In this document: piece after piece, positions 20,490 through 30,596 of the stretch
How the letters are laid out: each line of letters begins with the position of its first letter
Numbering within the stretch: the first letter of the stretch is position 1
Assembly (NCBI GenBank): GCA_937951345.1
Contig: CALFCF010000048.1
Coordinates: 62,001 to 126,000, forward strand
Length of the DNA stretch: 64,000 nucleotides
DNA from: an uncultured Granulosicoccaceae bacterium
GTDB taxonomy: Bacteria > Pseudomonadota > Gammaproteobacteria > Granulosicoccales > Granulosicoccaceae
Direction of reading: 5' to 3'
Notes under the pieces: model-generated
Databases searched by the model: none
Told to the model about the DNA's origin: nothing
What the model saw: the letters and a program-made list of their open reading frames with translations, nothing else
Position numbers and translations under genes: made by a program

Positions 20490-21224
20490 TTACATGTTTT
20501 CGTCACGTGACCCGGCCACTACCATTCGGTAGACCAGCGCGCCGATTACAGCACCTACTAACGGCGCTGCCCAGAAAACCCAAACCTGATTCAGAGCAGC
20601 TTCGCCTCCTTCACCACCAAACACCATAGATACCAGAGCAGGGCCCGTGCTTCGTGCCGGGTTAACAGATGTATTTGAGACTGGAATCGAAATCAGGTGG
20701 ATAAGAGTCAGACCCAAACCAATGGCAATCGGTGCAAAACCTGCCGGCGCACGATGATCCGTCGCACCCATGATGATAAACAGGAAGGCAGCTGTCATGA
20801 CAACCTCTATAAGGATAACGGCAGTCATGCTGTATTTACCGGGTGACGCATCACCGAAACCGTTCGAAGCCAATGTACCGATTTCAGAACCGTTACCTTG
20901 AACAATAATGGCAAGCAAAACGGCTGCGCCAATAGCACCGAGCACCTGAGCGATCCAGTAAGGCACCAGCTCCGCCCAAGAGAAACGGCCACCGAAAGCC
21001 AGACCCAGCGATACCGCTGGATTGAAGTGACCGCCGGAAACGTGTCCAACCGCGTAAGCCATAGTCAGGACAGTCAGACCAAAGGCAAACGATACGCCGA
21101 CCAGACCGATGTTGATGCCAATGTCATTGGCAAAAGTAGCTGCAAGCAACGCGCTGCCGCAGCCACCAAGTACAAGCCAGAACGTACCGAACAGTTCTGC
21201 CAGTAGTTTGTTGTGTAAACGCAT
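20490..21224 (-). CDS. aqpZ: Aquaporin Z
   Basis: MIP family: [13 protein letters not shown] and [17 protein letters not shown] boxes. Confidence 0.95.
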   Translation of the reverse strand: MRLHNKLLAELFGTFWLVLGGCGSALLAATFANDIGINIGLVGVSFAFGLTVLTMAYAVGHVSGGHFNPAVSLGLAFGGRFSWAELVPYWIAQVLGAIGAAVLLAIIVQGNGSEIGTLASNGFGDASPGKYSMTAVILIEVVMTAAFLFIIMGATDHRAPAGFAPIAIGLGLTLIHLISIPVSNTSVNPARSTGPALVSMVFGGEGGEAALNQVWVFWAAPLVGAVIGALVYRMVVAGSRDENM

Positions 21225-21901
21225 AAGTATTTCTCCTACTTCCTACAAATAAATTTTTTTGGGCTGATAGCTAAATGATGCCGCCAATAGCTAATTATGT
21301 ATATTGAGCAAAGTGTTTATTGATGTTGCCTGGTACACAACCGGAACAAACCAGCACCAGCTGTCGATGCATCAGCGTTTTATCAGCAGCTAATGGAACA
21401 ACTGGGACAAGTCCGGCAGTTCAAAACGCACACAAAGGCCAATGTCGACCTAGGGGAGGCAAATCACAAGTGCTTCCTACGAGCGTAGTACGGCGTATTT
21501 TAGTTTCAACAAATAATTTTTTGTTTGACAGATGGTGAGCAATTGTTTCCATATGAATGGAGCTTATGCGTCCAGACCAGATGGCCACACGTTACGGCGA
21601 TTTGATACAGAGATTTGCAAATGCAGACTGCAAATTTAATTGACAGTGTCGGATAAATCGCGATCGGATTATAGGCAGGGTTGAAGCTTGATCAGATTGT
21701 TACAAATATGCACAAAAATACCGCTAATGGACGAATGTCAGCGCGCCCAATGCTAGATATTTGACGTCGGTGCAGCATGCAACGACCATGAAAGTCCGTT
21801 CAGAACACACAGCAGGGCTGTCTATCGTTTACCAACGGCGATGTCGGTCTGGTGCAATCAACCCGTATTGATATCCTTGAGTGATATCAACAGGACTTAG
21901 T

Positions 21902-21932
21902 AAAAGTGCAGCCTGTTTTTCGCAGGCTGCAC
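21902..21932 (-). terminator. Rho-independent terminator downstream of xsc
   Basis: GTGCAGCCTG-N7-CAGGCTGCAC (21906-21932); minus strand continues with TTTTAC. Confidence 0.75.
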
Positions 21933-21971
21933 CCAACGCTAAACCGCTAAGCAAAACATCACATAACGCAA

Positions 21972-23741
21972 TCAGACGTAGTCTTTGTACTTGTCCAGAT
22001 GGCGTATTGGTTTTGCCAATGCATCACGACGGAAGGGATCGCCCAGTTCACGGTTACACATCACCTCGACGACGCAGGTTTTACGATCATTCATCTGCAT
22101 ATCAACGGCTTTCTTCAATGCCGGACCGACGTCTTCAAGTTTATCAACGGTGATACCTTCCGCACCCATTGCACGACCCATCCCGGCAAAGCTCTGGCTT
22201 TCAAGTTCACCGGCAACGAAGCGTCTGCCGTAGAAGTCGACCTGGTTCTTTTTCTCGGCTCCCCACTGACGATTATGGAAGACCACACCGGTCACAGGAA
22301 TATCATGCCTGACGGCAGTCATGATTTCAGTCATGCTCATTGCCCAGGCTCCGTCGCCCGCGTATGCAATAGCCGGACGGTCCTGAGCTGCTGTCTTGGC
22401 ACCAATCATTGTAGGCAGCGAATAGCCACAGTTACCCCAGCTCATCGGGGCAAAGAAACTGCGAGGACGTTCAAAGCGAAGGTAACTGTTAGCCACCGCA
22501 TTGATGTTACCGATGTCTGTCGAAACCATGACATCAGCAGGCAGCGCTTTTTCAAGTTCGCGCAATACCTGACGTGGTGCCATCCAGTTACCTTCCTCCT
22601 GCTCTGCCTCGGCAATCATGTCCTGGCTGAATTCATCTACCTCATGCACCCAGGCATCAAGTTCCTTTTCCCACGCATCTTTTTCCTTTTTAATATTGGC
22701 CGCGCGCTCATCCCGCGTACCATCACAGTTCAACGTGCGATCCGAGAGGCGGGCGAGCAATGCTTCTGCTGCCGCACCCGCATCACCACAAATCCCCACA
22801 GATATCTTTTTCACCAGACCGAGCATTTTATGATCGGCGTCGATCTGGATGATTTTGGCATCCTTGGGCCAGTAATCCATTCCATGTTGAGGCAAAGTAC
22901 CGAAAGGTCCAAGCCGCGAACCTAAAGCAATTACAACATCTGCCTGAGAAATCAGTTTCATACCAGCCTTCGAACCCTGATACCCCAGCGGGCCGCACCA
23001 TTGTGGGTGGCTGGCAGGGAAAGAATCGTTGTGCAGATAACTATTAACGACCGGGCAACCGAGACGCTCAGCCAGCGCTATAGTTTGTTCTACAGCATCA
23101 CCCTGAACTACTCCACCACCGGACAGAAGTACCGGGAATTTGGCAGTCGCCAGTAAATCAACAGCTTCGTTGAGTGACTTTTCACCACCTGGCCCGCGAT
23201 CGAGAACTATCGGTTCCGGTATTTCGACATCTATGTCGCCGTAGAAATAATCTCGTGGAATGTTTAGCTGAGTGGGGCCGATTTCAGACATCGCGCGGTC
23301 GAAGCAACGAGCCGTGTATTCAGCCATTCGATTGGGGTTGTTGACATGCCCTTGATATTTAACGAACTCCTGGAACATCGGTAGCTGGTGCGCTTCCTGG
23401 AATCCACCCAACCCCATCCCCATCGTGCCGGTTTCCGGGGTAATCATCACAACCGGACTGTGCGCCCAGTAGGCTGCGGCAATTGCCGTGACACAGTTAC
23501 TGATGCCGGGACCGTTCTGCCCTATAACCACACCATGACGCCCGCTGGCTCGGTAGTAGCCGTCAGCCATATGTGCCGCACCCTGCTCATGGACCACGGG
23601 AATAAGACGGATACCTGCCGGGGCAAAGATATCCATCGCGTCCATAAAGGCGGAACCCATGATGCCGTAGATTTCGGTGACACCTTGTGCCACCAGAGTT
23701 TCAACAAACGCTTCGCTGGGAGTCATTCTTGGCATATTCAA
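21972..23741 (-). CDS. xsc: Sulfoacetaldehyde acetyltransferase
   Basis: 589 aa ThDP-dependent enzyme; MTPSEAFVETLVAQGVTEIYGIMGSAFMDAMDIFAPAGIRLIPVVHEQGAAHMADGYYRASGRHGVVIGQNGPGISNCVTAIAAAYWAHSPVV is characteristic of Xsc. Confidence 0.95.
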   Translation of the reverse strand: MNMPRMTPSEAFVETLVAQGVTEIYGIMGSAFMDAMDIFAPAGIRLIPVVHEQGAAHMADGYYRASGRHGVVIGQNGPGISNCVTAIAAAYWAHSPVVMITPETGTMGMGLGGFQEAHQLPMFQEFVKYQGHVNNPNRMAEYTARCFDRAMSEIGPTQLNIPRDYFYGDIDVEIPEPIVLDRGPGGEKSLNEAVDLLATAKFPVLLSGGGVVQGDAVEQTIALAERLGCPVVNSYLHNDSFPASHPQWCGPLGYQGSKAGMKLISQADVVIALGSRLGPFGTLPQHGMDYWPKDAKIIQIDADHKMLGLVKKISVGICGDAGAAAEALLARLSDRTLNCDGTRDERAANIKKEKDAWEKELDAWVHEVDEFSQDMIAEAEQEEGNWMAPRQVLRELEKALPADVMVSTDIGNINAVANSYLRFERPRSFFAPMSWGNCGYSLPTMIGAKTAAQDRPAIAYAGDGAWAMSMTEIMTAVRHDIPVTGVVFHNRQWGAEKKNQVDFYGRRFVAGELESQSFAGMGRAMGAEGITVDKLEDVGPALKKAVDMQMNDRKTCVVEVMCNRELGDPFRRDALAKPIRHLDKYKDYV

Positions 23742-24131
23742 GTCTCCAATAAAAAATTATCTGTAGTACGGCATGTAAAGCCGCTTTTGTAATCCGCTTT
23801 TTTAGCAATCTTTGTTGACCAAAATGACTGCCGCTGGTGCCGGAAATCACACGTCGGTGTACGGCCGTAATCTTTAACGAGACCTTACACTGTTTGCAGA
23901 CACTTTAGAAAGCAGTATAAGCAACCCAAAGTACCAACGTCGGAAGGTTTCTCGGGCCAGCAAGATCAGAAACAATTTTGATTCCGTTTTTTTGGATTGG
24001 ATCAATATTTAGTTGAACATTGATCGGATTGACAACTGTGTTGCAGGAAGTCTTTACGTATTCACGTGTCTTATATGGTCATAAAGTAAACAACGGGCAG
24101 AGTCATTGAGCGATCGCCAACAAAACGCAGA

Positions 24132-25658
24132 CTATTCCATTTTACTGACTATGTCAGCCAGCACACGTATTCCAGGCTCAATACGTTCATCCGGTATTGC
24201 CGAAAACCCCATGCGAAAGAAGTGATGAGGTCCATCAATGCTGGCGAAGTAGTTATCACCGGAGTTTATTACTACACCGTGTTGTTTTGCCGCATTTTCA
24301 AGATCGGCGGAGCGCAAATGTTTGGGTAGCGCTACCCAGAATGATGAGCCACCAAAGGTCGGCGATTTTGAAGACATCGACAAATGATCTCTCAATGCTG
24401 TTTCCATCAGTTGCCAGCGATGCTTGAAAACGCGGGCGAGCTTCAACATCACCGAATCGTGATGACCCAACGCAACGAAATGGCCAACGGTCCGTTGCAC
24501 ATTGGATGGTGGGTGACGATACATCAAACGCCGCAAACTGCGGGCACGACGAATAAGCTCTGGAGGACCAACCATGTACCCTATACGTAACCCTGGAGCC
24601 AGAGTCTTGGATAAGCTGCCCACGTAGATAACACGTCCATGGTGATCCAGGCTCTTTAGCGCAGGTGTCGGTTCCCCGACAAAGTTAAGCTCGCTTTCAT
24701 AGTCGTCCTCTATAACCAGAAAGTCATGTTGATCAGCAGCTTCGAGTAGTTCGTTTCGCTGTGCCAGTGGTAATGTCGTCGTCGTTGGACATTGATGACT
24801 GGGGGTCACATAGACAACATCACATTGTTCAATCCGGTCGTCGATGCGAACACCCTGATCACCCACCGGAAAGGGTATTTGGCGACGGGTAAAGAGTGAA
24901 AACATATTGCGCGCATCTGCATAGCAAGGATCTTCCATACCTATGGTGCTACCTTGATCAATCAATAATTGAGCGAGCAGGAACAAAGCATTTTGAGCAC
25001 CAGTTGTAACCAGCAATTGATCCGGGGTTGCCCAGACTCCTCGACGAGGCAATATACGATTGATGATTTGTTCAACCAACAGTTCATCATCGTGGTCTAC
25101 ACGATCCACACTCCATTCGTGAATGGCAGAAACATGTAACGACAACCGACAACTTTCACGCCAGTCATTGACAGGAAAAAGTTCCGGATCAATCTGCCCA
25201 TAGATAAACGGATACTCATACTCAGACCAGTTAATCGGACGGACGATGTTACGCTGCGCAACCAGATCAACACCCAGATTTGAACCGGCACGAACCTTAG
25301 TCTGCCAGTCGACACTATCCACCGCGGATTTACCAAGGGTATCGTTTACACGCGAAACGGCAGAATTGCTCACCCGACCGCTGAGAATTTCAGGATTAAC
25401 AAAATAGCCTTTGCGTTCCTGCGAAATAAGATAATTCTCATCAATCAAATGTTGATAAGCCAGAACCACCGTGTTGCGTGCGATACCCAGTTGTCTTGCA
25501 AGTTCGCGCGATGATGGAAGTGGTACGTCCACAGGTATGTGCCCGTCAAGAATTGCCCGCACAAGATTCTCACGCAGTTGCGCTTGCAAGCTCTGCGATG
25601 ACTCAGGAGACAGATGAAAAAGCTGGTGCCACATCAAGCCGTCACTTCTCACGGGCAT
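24132..25658 (-). CDS. MocR-family (GntR-HTH plus class I aminotransferase domain) regulator, TauR-like
   Basis: N-terminal wHTH LPSSRELARQLGIARNTVVLAYQHLIDENYL; aminotransferase fold with VIYVGSLSKTLAPGLRIGYMVGP. Confidence 0.92.
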   Translation of the reverse strand: MPVRSDGLMWHQLFHLSPESSQSLQAQLRENLVRAILDGHIPVDVPLPSSRELARQLGIARNTVVLAYQHLIDENYLISQERKGYFVNPEILSGRVSNSAVSRVNDTLGKSAVDSVDWQTKVRAGSNLGVDLVAQRNIVRPINWSEYEYPFIYGQIDPELFPVNDWRESCRLSLHVSAIHEWSVDRVDHDDELLVEQIINRILPRRGVWATPDQLLVTTGAQNALFLLAQLLIDQGSTIGMEDPCYADARNMFSLFTRRQIPFPVGDQGVRIDDRIEQCDVVYVTPSHQCPTTTTLPLAQRNELLEAADQHDFLVIEDDYESELNFVGEPTPALKSLDHHGRVIYVGSLSKTLAPGLRIGYMVGPPELIRRARSLRRLMYRHPPSNVQRTVGHFVALGHHDSVMLKLARVFKHRWQLMETALRDHLSMSSKSPTFGGSSFWVALPKHLRSADLENAAKQHGVVINSGDNYFASIDGPHHFFRMGFSAIPDERIEPGIRVLADIVSKME

Positions 25659-25806
25659 AAACTCTCAGGAGGAAAATGACTCAATAGCCGCCGGCCCTGA
25701 ACGAGTCGGCTGGTAGTAGTACAGACTAGGACATTTTAGCGCGTTGTGCTGTTGAATATCTGCACCGTCCTACCGAAAAGCTGCAGTAGGGAGGGCCGGG
25801 CAAACT

Positions 25807-26595
25807 CTAGGTTGACTTTTTCCGGTTGAAATTGCTGAAAAAGCCACCGCTAGCAGATCCAGCAGGTTCCGACGCTTGCGTTTCGCTTGTCGTTGCTACA
25901 TCTCCTGCCTGCAACACATCAACACCCGACTCTTTCTCCATCAAACCCATAATGTCTGCGGTCATATCGGAAATGTCCTGATCAATGTCGCTGTCCTGCA
26001 ACTCATCGTCATAAAAGTCGAGAGGTGGCGTTGATGATTGTTGCGATCTCGAGGCGGGCTGAAACTCTGTATCGTTGCTGGTAAGAGCAGCCACTATCCC
26101 GGCAGATTGGACTGACTCAGCAGCTGACTGCAAATCCGGATTAGTTTGTGAAGAAATACCAGAAGAATTTCTGGCAATAAACCGCTGAGTATTCAGCTCC
26201 TCTTTAACCCGTCGCAACTCATCGTCCTGATCAGATAGCTTCTCAGATAGTATCTGGTTACGGCTACGCGCTTCAGCTAGCTCAAGATTACTGGCAACCA
26301 GCGTTTCATCAAGTCGGCTGTTCTTAAGTGCTGCCTGCTCTAACCTAATTGCTTCACCATTGAGCCGGGTTATTTCGTTATCAAGGTATGCCGATTTATT
26401 TTTTTCTTTTTCGAGATTTGCATTCGTCTGAGCCAGCGTATTTTTAACCGAACGCACCTCTTCAGCGTGCTTTTGATGCAAAGCGTTCTCAGCTCTGATC
26501 GCGACAATGCGGCGGGCTATCCAACCAATAATACTTCCCAGTAAAGCTGCTCCCAGCAACGCCAGAAAAATCTGCACGACACTATTCATAATCAA
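25807..26595 (-). CDS. Membrane-anchored coiled-coil protein of unknown function
   Basis: N-terminal TM (IFLALLGAALLGSIIGWIARRI) then a long heptad-like helix; 12-nt gap to the upstream BON-like/OmpA-like gene. Confidence 0.7.
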   Translation of the reverse strand: MIMNSVVQIFLALLGAALLGSIIGWIARRIVAIRAENALHQKHAEEVRSVKNTLAQTNANLEKEKNKSAYLDNEITRLNGEAIRLEQAALKNSRLDETLVASNLELAEARSRNQILSEKLSDQDDELRRVKEELNTQRFIARNSSGISSQTNPDLQSAAESVQSAGIVAALTSNDTEFQPASRSQQSSTPPLDFYDDELQDSDIDQDISDMTADIMGLMEKESGVDVLQAGDVATTSETQASEPAGSASGGFFSNFNRKKST

Positions 26596-26607
26596 TCCCA
26601 GTCAAAC

Positions 26608-28572
26608 TCAATTACTGCTAAAGGTCAAAGACACACCCGATGTCGTGTCGTTATTGTTTCTAAGTCTTGTATCACCGAAGCCGGACACAATAACGCGATA
26701 AGATTCCAGTCCAAGTCCAGTCAGGTATTCTTTGATTGTATCCGCACGATCGAGGCTCAAATCCAGGTTAGAGGCTGCAGTTGTAAAGACTGATGTATCG
26801 ACGCCAATGGAGACTTGTACCTCATCATACAGGAACAGAAACTCAAACAGATTGTCCAGTTTGAACCGCTGAATGTCGCTCAAATTTGCCGCTTCATCGA
26901 CGTAGTTAAAACGGGAAAATTCAACGAGTAAATCACGCGCACCGGGGCGCAGGTCACTTGATAACAACGCTAGCGCCTCGCGAACGGTTGGCGTCGTGAT
27001 ACCAACCTCGTCTGAAGGCGCAAGCGAATCAGTTTCCACCTGCTGCTCCGGCCGCACAGCCGCAGTAAATTGCGCCGTGTTCTCAATTGGCACCACCGCA
27101 GCATCTTCAAGTTCAGGCTCAGGCTCAGGTATGGCTGCCTCGTTAGCTGCAGGTGCTTTAGCATCGTCTGCTTCAGGCTCTGCCTGCGCTTCTAATACAG
27201 GAACTACAGCCGGTTCAGTTGAAACGGAATCGTTGTCCGCAAAATCTTTGACCTTGGCTTCGCCTGTGGCACCGGAGTCACTATCAGCCGGGGGAGCGGA
27301 TGCGTCCTGATTTATCTGATCGTCAACAGACGCATCAGAACCAATTTGTTGCGCTGTTACGGATGTTTGCGTTTCCGGATTAATCGAAATCAATGCGGCA
27401 CCAAGGGTTGTACCAGCAGGCAATGCGCGCTCAAAAACAGCAACAGCAGCGTCTCGAGCCGCCTCGTCAGAGCCCGGCAGACTTACTCCCGTCAAACTGA
27501 CTGAATTACCACTCGCAAAGAATGTCACCTGACCAAACTGCTGTTTTAGCTGTTCAATAATTTCAGGCAGTGAAGACAGGAAAGGGGTTTCGTAGACTCG
27601 CGCACCATATTCAATTTCGCCAATGCTTGTTGCATCATTGAATGACAGTTTTGCGATGGATTCACCAACAACATCTCGCTGCGATTCAGGCAACCTACCG
27701 CCAAGTGTAATCTGATCATCCAACACTGAAATAGTCAAAGTAGCATCACCCGGCACATCGATGTCTACAAGGTCAGCTGCTGTATCTAAAGTCAGAGACT
27801 GCATCCCGGAGAGTGTATCAAGCAGCAACTGCTTTTCGGATTCACTGCTGACGGTGCCGCTGAGACGTATCCGATCATCGTCGACTGACAGCCGGATGTC
27901 CGAGTATTGTTGATCGAGTGCACTTAAAGATTCAGCCAGGTCGAACAACCATTCTCCACCATCATCCACCTGGTTAGTTAATTCAAGTTGGTTTTCAATG
28001 GGTTGGGCAGCTACTGCGCGCAGTGCTTTAAGAAACGTCAGTGAAAATTTATCATCTGCCAGTTGCCCTTCGAGGCTGAATACATTGTTGGACAACGTTA
28101 TATCCAACTTTACAGGATCCGGTTCAGGATCAGGTTGAAGTTCAGGTTCAGGTTCCGCGTCCTGCACTTGTACCGGGATATCCTCTGCATTGGCGTCGAC
28201 AGTGTCCGGCTGGTTTCCAACCTCTTCGCCTACCAATTGCGTCGCGTTTTTCGTGGGTTGCTCTTCGGGTACATCTGTAGATGTACCGGCGCTCTCACCG
28301 GCGTCCTCGGTAGCGTCACTTCTGGAATCGTCGCGAGTGTTCTCTGCCGCGCCTGAATCCTGTACATCAGAAACCGCCTCCCGTGTGTCAACAGGCTGAA
28401 TTACTTGTGTAACGGTTTCGTTGCCGGCGCCGGCTCCTTCAGTTTCCAACGATGATTTATGAAGTGCAGGAGCAATGAACAGCAAGCTGTACGCTATCAG
28501 CAATGCCAAGGCAACACTCGCGATCACCAGACCCAGCCACGATGCAGTTAGATTTACTGAATTTCTACTCAC
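26608..28572 (-). CDS. Single-TM protein with BON-like repeats, acidic Pro/Glu/Asp-rich linkers and an OmpA-like C-terminal domain
   Basis: N-terminal TM; repeated I-x-L-[SGT]-[GT] BON-like segments; C-terminus LSLDRADTIKEYLTGLGLESYRVIVSGFGDTRLRNNN. Confidence 0.7.
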   Translation of the reverse strand: MSRNSVNLTASWLGLVIASVALALLIAYSLLFIAPALHKSSLETEGAGAGNETVTQVIQPVDTREAVSDVQDSGAAENTRDDSRSDATEDAGESAGTSTDVPEEQPTKNATQLVGEEVGNQPDTVDANAEDIPVQVQDAEPEPELQPDPEPDPVKLDITLSNNVFSLEGQLADDKFSLTFLKALRAVAAQPIENQLELTNQVDDGGEWLFDLAESLSALDQQYSDIRLSVDDDRIRLSGTVSSESEKQLLLDTLSGMQSLTLDTAADLVDIDVPGDATLTISVLDDQITLGGRLPESQRDVVGESIAKLSFNDATSIGEIEYGARVYETPFLSSLPEIIEQLKQQFGQVTFFASGNSVSLTGVSLPGSDEAARDAAVAVFERALPAGTTLGAALISINPETQTSVTAQQIGSDASVDDQINQDASAPPADSDSGATGEAKVKDFADNDSVSTEPAVVPVLEAQAEPEADDAKAPAANEAAIPEPEPELEDAAVVPIENTAQFTAAVRPEQQVETDSLAPSDEVGITTPTVREALALLSSDLRPGARDLLVEFSRFNYVDEAANLSDIQRFKLDNLFEFLFLYDEVQVSIGVDTSVFTTAASNLDLSLDRADTIKEYLTGLGLESYRVIVSGFGDTRLRNNNDTTSGVSLTFSSN

Positions 28573-28760
28573 TCAGGTTCCAGTTCATGTTTAAACGAAT
28601 ACAGCGCACAGTTTGCCGGGGACCCTATGATAATCGGGCAATGTGTGATGTGCAGCAACGCATCGTAAATTAGTACCTTTAAGCTTTCACTGCACGGTGT
28701 GAGTATCATCAGAATATGAACTGACTCACAATATTCGCTCACTTACCTGAAGACAAACGG

Positions 28761-30596
28761 ATGCTGACAAGCACGGATAGCTACAAAAAAAGGGGTAGCA
28801 GAAAAATCATGCTTTCTAGACCAACACAGAGTCTCTCAATAGATTCGTTAAGCAGCAAGCAAAACCTGCGCTCGCTATCTTGCGTACTGCTGGCCCTGTT
28901 TTTTGTTATGACTAGCACTTCCTGTGGATGGGTGGATTCCACTGGCAGTAGCAACAACGACGGCAACAACGACGATAAGACAGCCGTTATCTCTAGCGAG
29001 CCAGCAACCACTGGAAGCTTTTCGCCTGGATCGACAGCGAACACTGCGGTGAATCTCGCGGATACACGAATCGTTCAGGTCTTCGAGCAAAATACAATTC
29101 GGGTAACTCCTGCCATTGGGGACGCATCCACTGCGAGCTATGAGTGGCGTCTGACGGCGAGCGGAATGGGTGATGCCGTTTGCCAGCGTGTTGGTGTTTT
29201 CGACAGCAACCTTGCTGTTGACACATTGCAACAAGCTTGTACAGATCAAAACGGCTGCGAGTTAAATTTCATGCAGAGCATCGCTGCGAACGGCCAGTCC
29301 GTCTTTGATGTTGTTGTGCCACAACTTCGGGCGCCTGTCAGTCTGGGCTTCGAACTTTTCGCTACACAACAAAACGGCATAACAGCGACTGAAGACTTTA
29401 CGATTTGTGCTGTTTCCGTAAACGATCCACCAACTGCGGACAATGATATTTTCTCAGTGGTACGTGGACAAACTCTGTCAGTTAACGGAAGCGATATTAT
29501 AAATTTACTGAGTAACGACAGTGATGATGAAGATATCGCTAATCGCTCGCTAAGCGTACTTACCGACTCGTTCGTTGAACCAACATTGACTAACAATTTT
29601 CAACTACGTGCTGACGGTGGGTTTACATACACCGCGCCTGCTTCACTTGCTGCCAATACAACAGATCGGTTCACCTACCAGATAACCGACGGCAACGCGA
29701 CAAGCCGCGCGACCGTTACTATCCGCGTTATCGCATCAAACCGCCCACCAGCGCTGGTTGCCGACGTGCCTGATCTAACCTTGATTGCCGGGCAGGTTTT
29801 GAGTATCGACGACAGCACACTGGATCTGTCTGCGTTCTTCACCGACCCGGACTCAGACTCATTGGTGTTTGCAGTCGCTCAGAGTTCGTTGCCACCCAGC
29901 AATAATCTTTCTATCTCAAGTGAAGGACGCGTCGTAGGTCGTGTTACTGACGAAGACATTGGCAACTACACTGTGGAACTAGGTGTTACTGATACCAATG
30001 CTATCGCAATCACTACATTCACATTAGCCGTCTTGCCCAAGACAACTCTGGTCAATAATGCTCCACCGACCATAGAACCGGTGGACAGTGTCGTCGTGGC
30101 GGCCGGCGAACGCGTGACGATTCAGGTTTCAGCAACTGATCCAGACGGCGATCGTTTGCAATTCATGTTGAACAACGACAGTCCTGATTTTATATCCATT
30201 AACCGTAACAACGGCAGAATTACAATTGCAGCAGAGGAACCCGGATTGTTTCGAGCCACTGTTGTTGTGTCCGACGGTGAAAACGAATCGACGACATTGT
30301 TCTTTATACGAGTTGCATCAGAAAATAATCAACCGCCACAGGTTGATGACATCAGCAACCTCGTTGTGTCAGGGCCATTCAACTACGATGTAGCTGTCTT
30401 TTTTGAAGATCCGGATGGTGACACGATGACCTACAGCGCGATAAACCTGCCGCCGGGACTCAGCATCAGTCCAAGCGGTGTTATCAGTGGTTCCCCGGCC
30501 CCTAACAATCTCGGCCCGCATTTTGTTGTAGTTACCGCCGATGACGGTAACCTGGGTATGGCATCCGACGGATTTCTACTCAGAATTATTCAGTAG
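28761..30596 (+). CDS. Secreted protein with cadherin/Ig-like (He_PIG-like) domains
   Basis: DPDGDRLQFMLNNDSPDFISINRNNGRI..., PPGLSISPSGVISGSPAPNNLGPHFVVVTADDG; N-terminal hydrophobic segment. Start uncertain (ATG at 28809 also possible). Confidence 0.75.
   Translation: MLTSTDSYKKRGSRKIMLSRPTQSLSIDSLSSKQNLRSLSCVLLALFFVMTSTSCGWVDSTGSSNNDGNNDDKTAVISSEPATTGSFSPGSTANTAVNLADTRIVQVFEQNTIRVTPAIGDASTASYEWRLTASGMGDAVCQRVGVFDSNLAVDTLQQACTDQNGCELNFMQSIAANGQSVFDVVVPQLRAPVSLGFELFATQQNGITATEDFTICAVSVNDPPTADNDIFSVVRGQTLSVNGSDIINLLSNDSDDEDIANRSLSVLTDSFVEPTLTNNFQLRADGGFTYTAPASLAANTTDRFTYQITDGNATSRATVTIRVIASNRPPALVADVPDLTLIAGQVLSIDDSTLDLSAFFTDPDSDSLVFAVAQSSLPPSNNLSISSEGRVVGRVTDEDIGNYTVELGVTDTNAIAITTFTLAVLPKTTLVNNAPPTIEPVDSVVVAAGERVTIQVSATDPDGDRLQFMLNNDSPDFISINRNNGRITIAAEEPGLFRATVVVSDGENESTTLFFIRVASENNQPPQVDDISNLVVSGPFNYDVAVFFEDPDGDTMTYSAINLPPGLSISPSGVISGSPAPNNLGPHFVVVTADDGNLGMASDGFLLRIIQ

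Noticed and set aside
21999-22925. 308-aa ORF on the plus strand
   Set aside because: Lies fully antisense to xsc, whose protein is strongly conserved; composition (many His/Cys/Phe) is that of an antisense shadow ORF.
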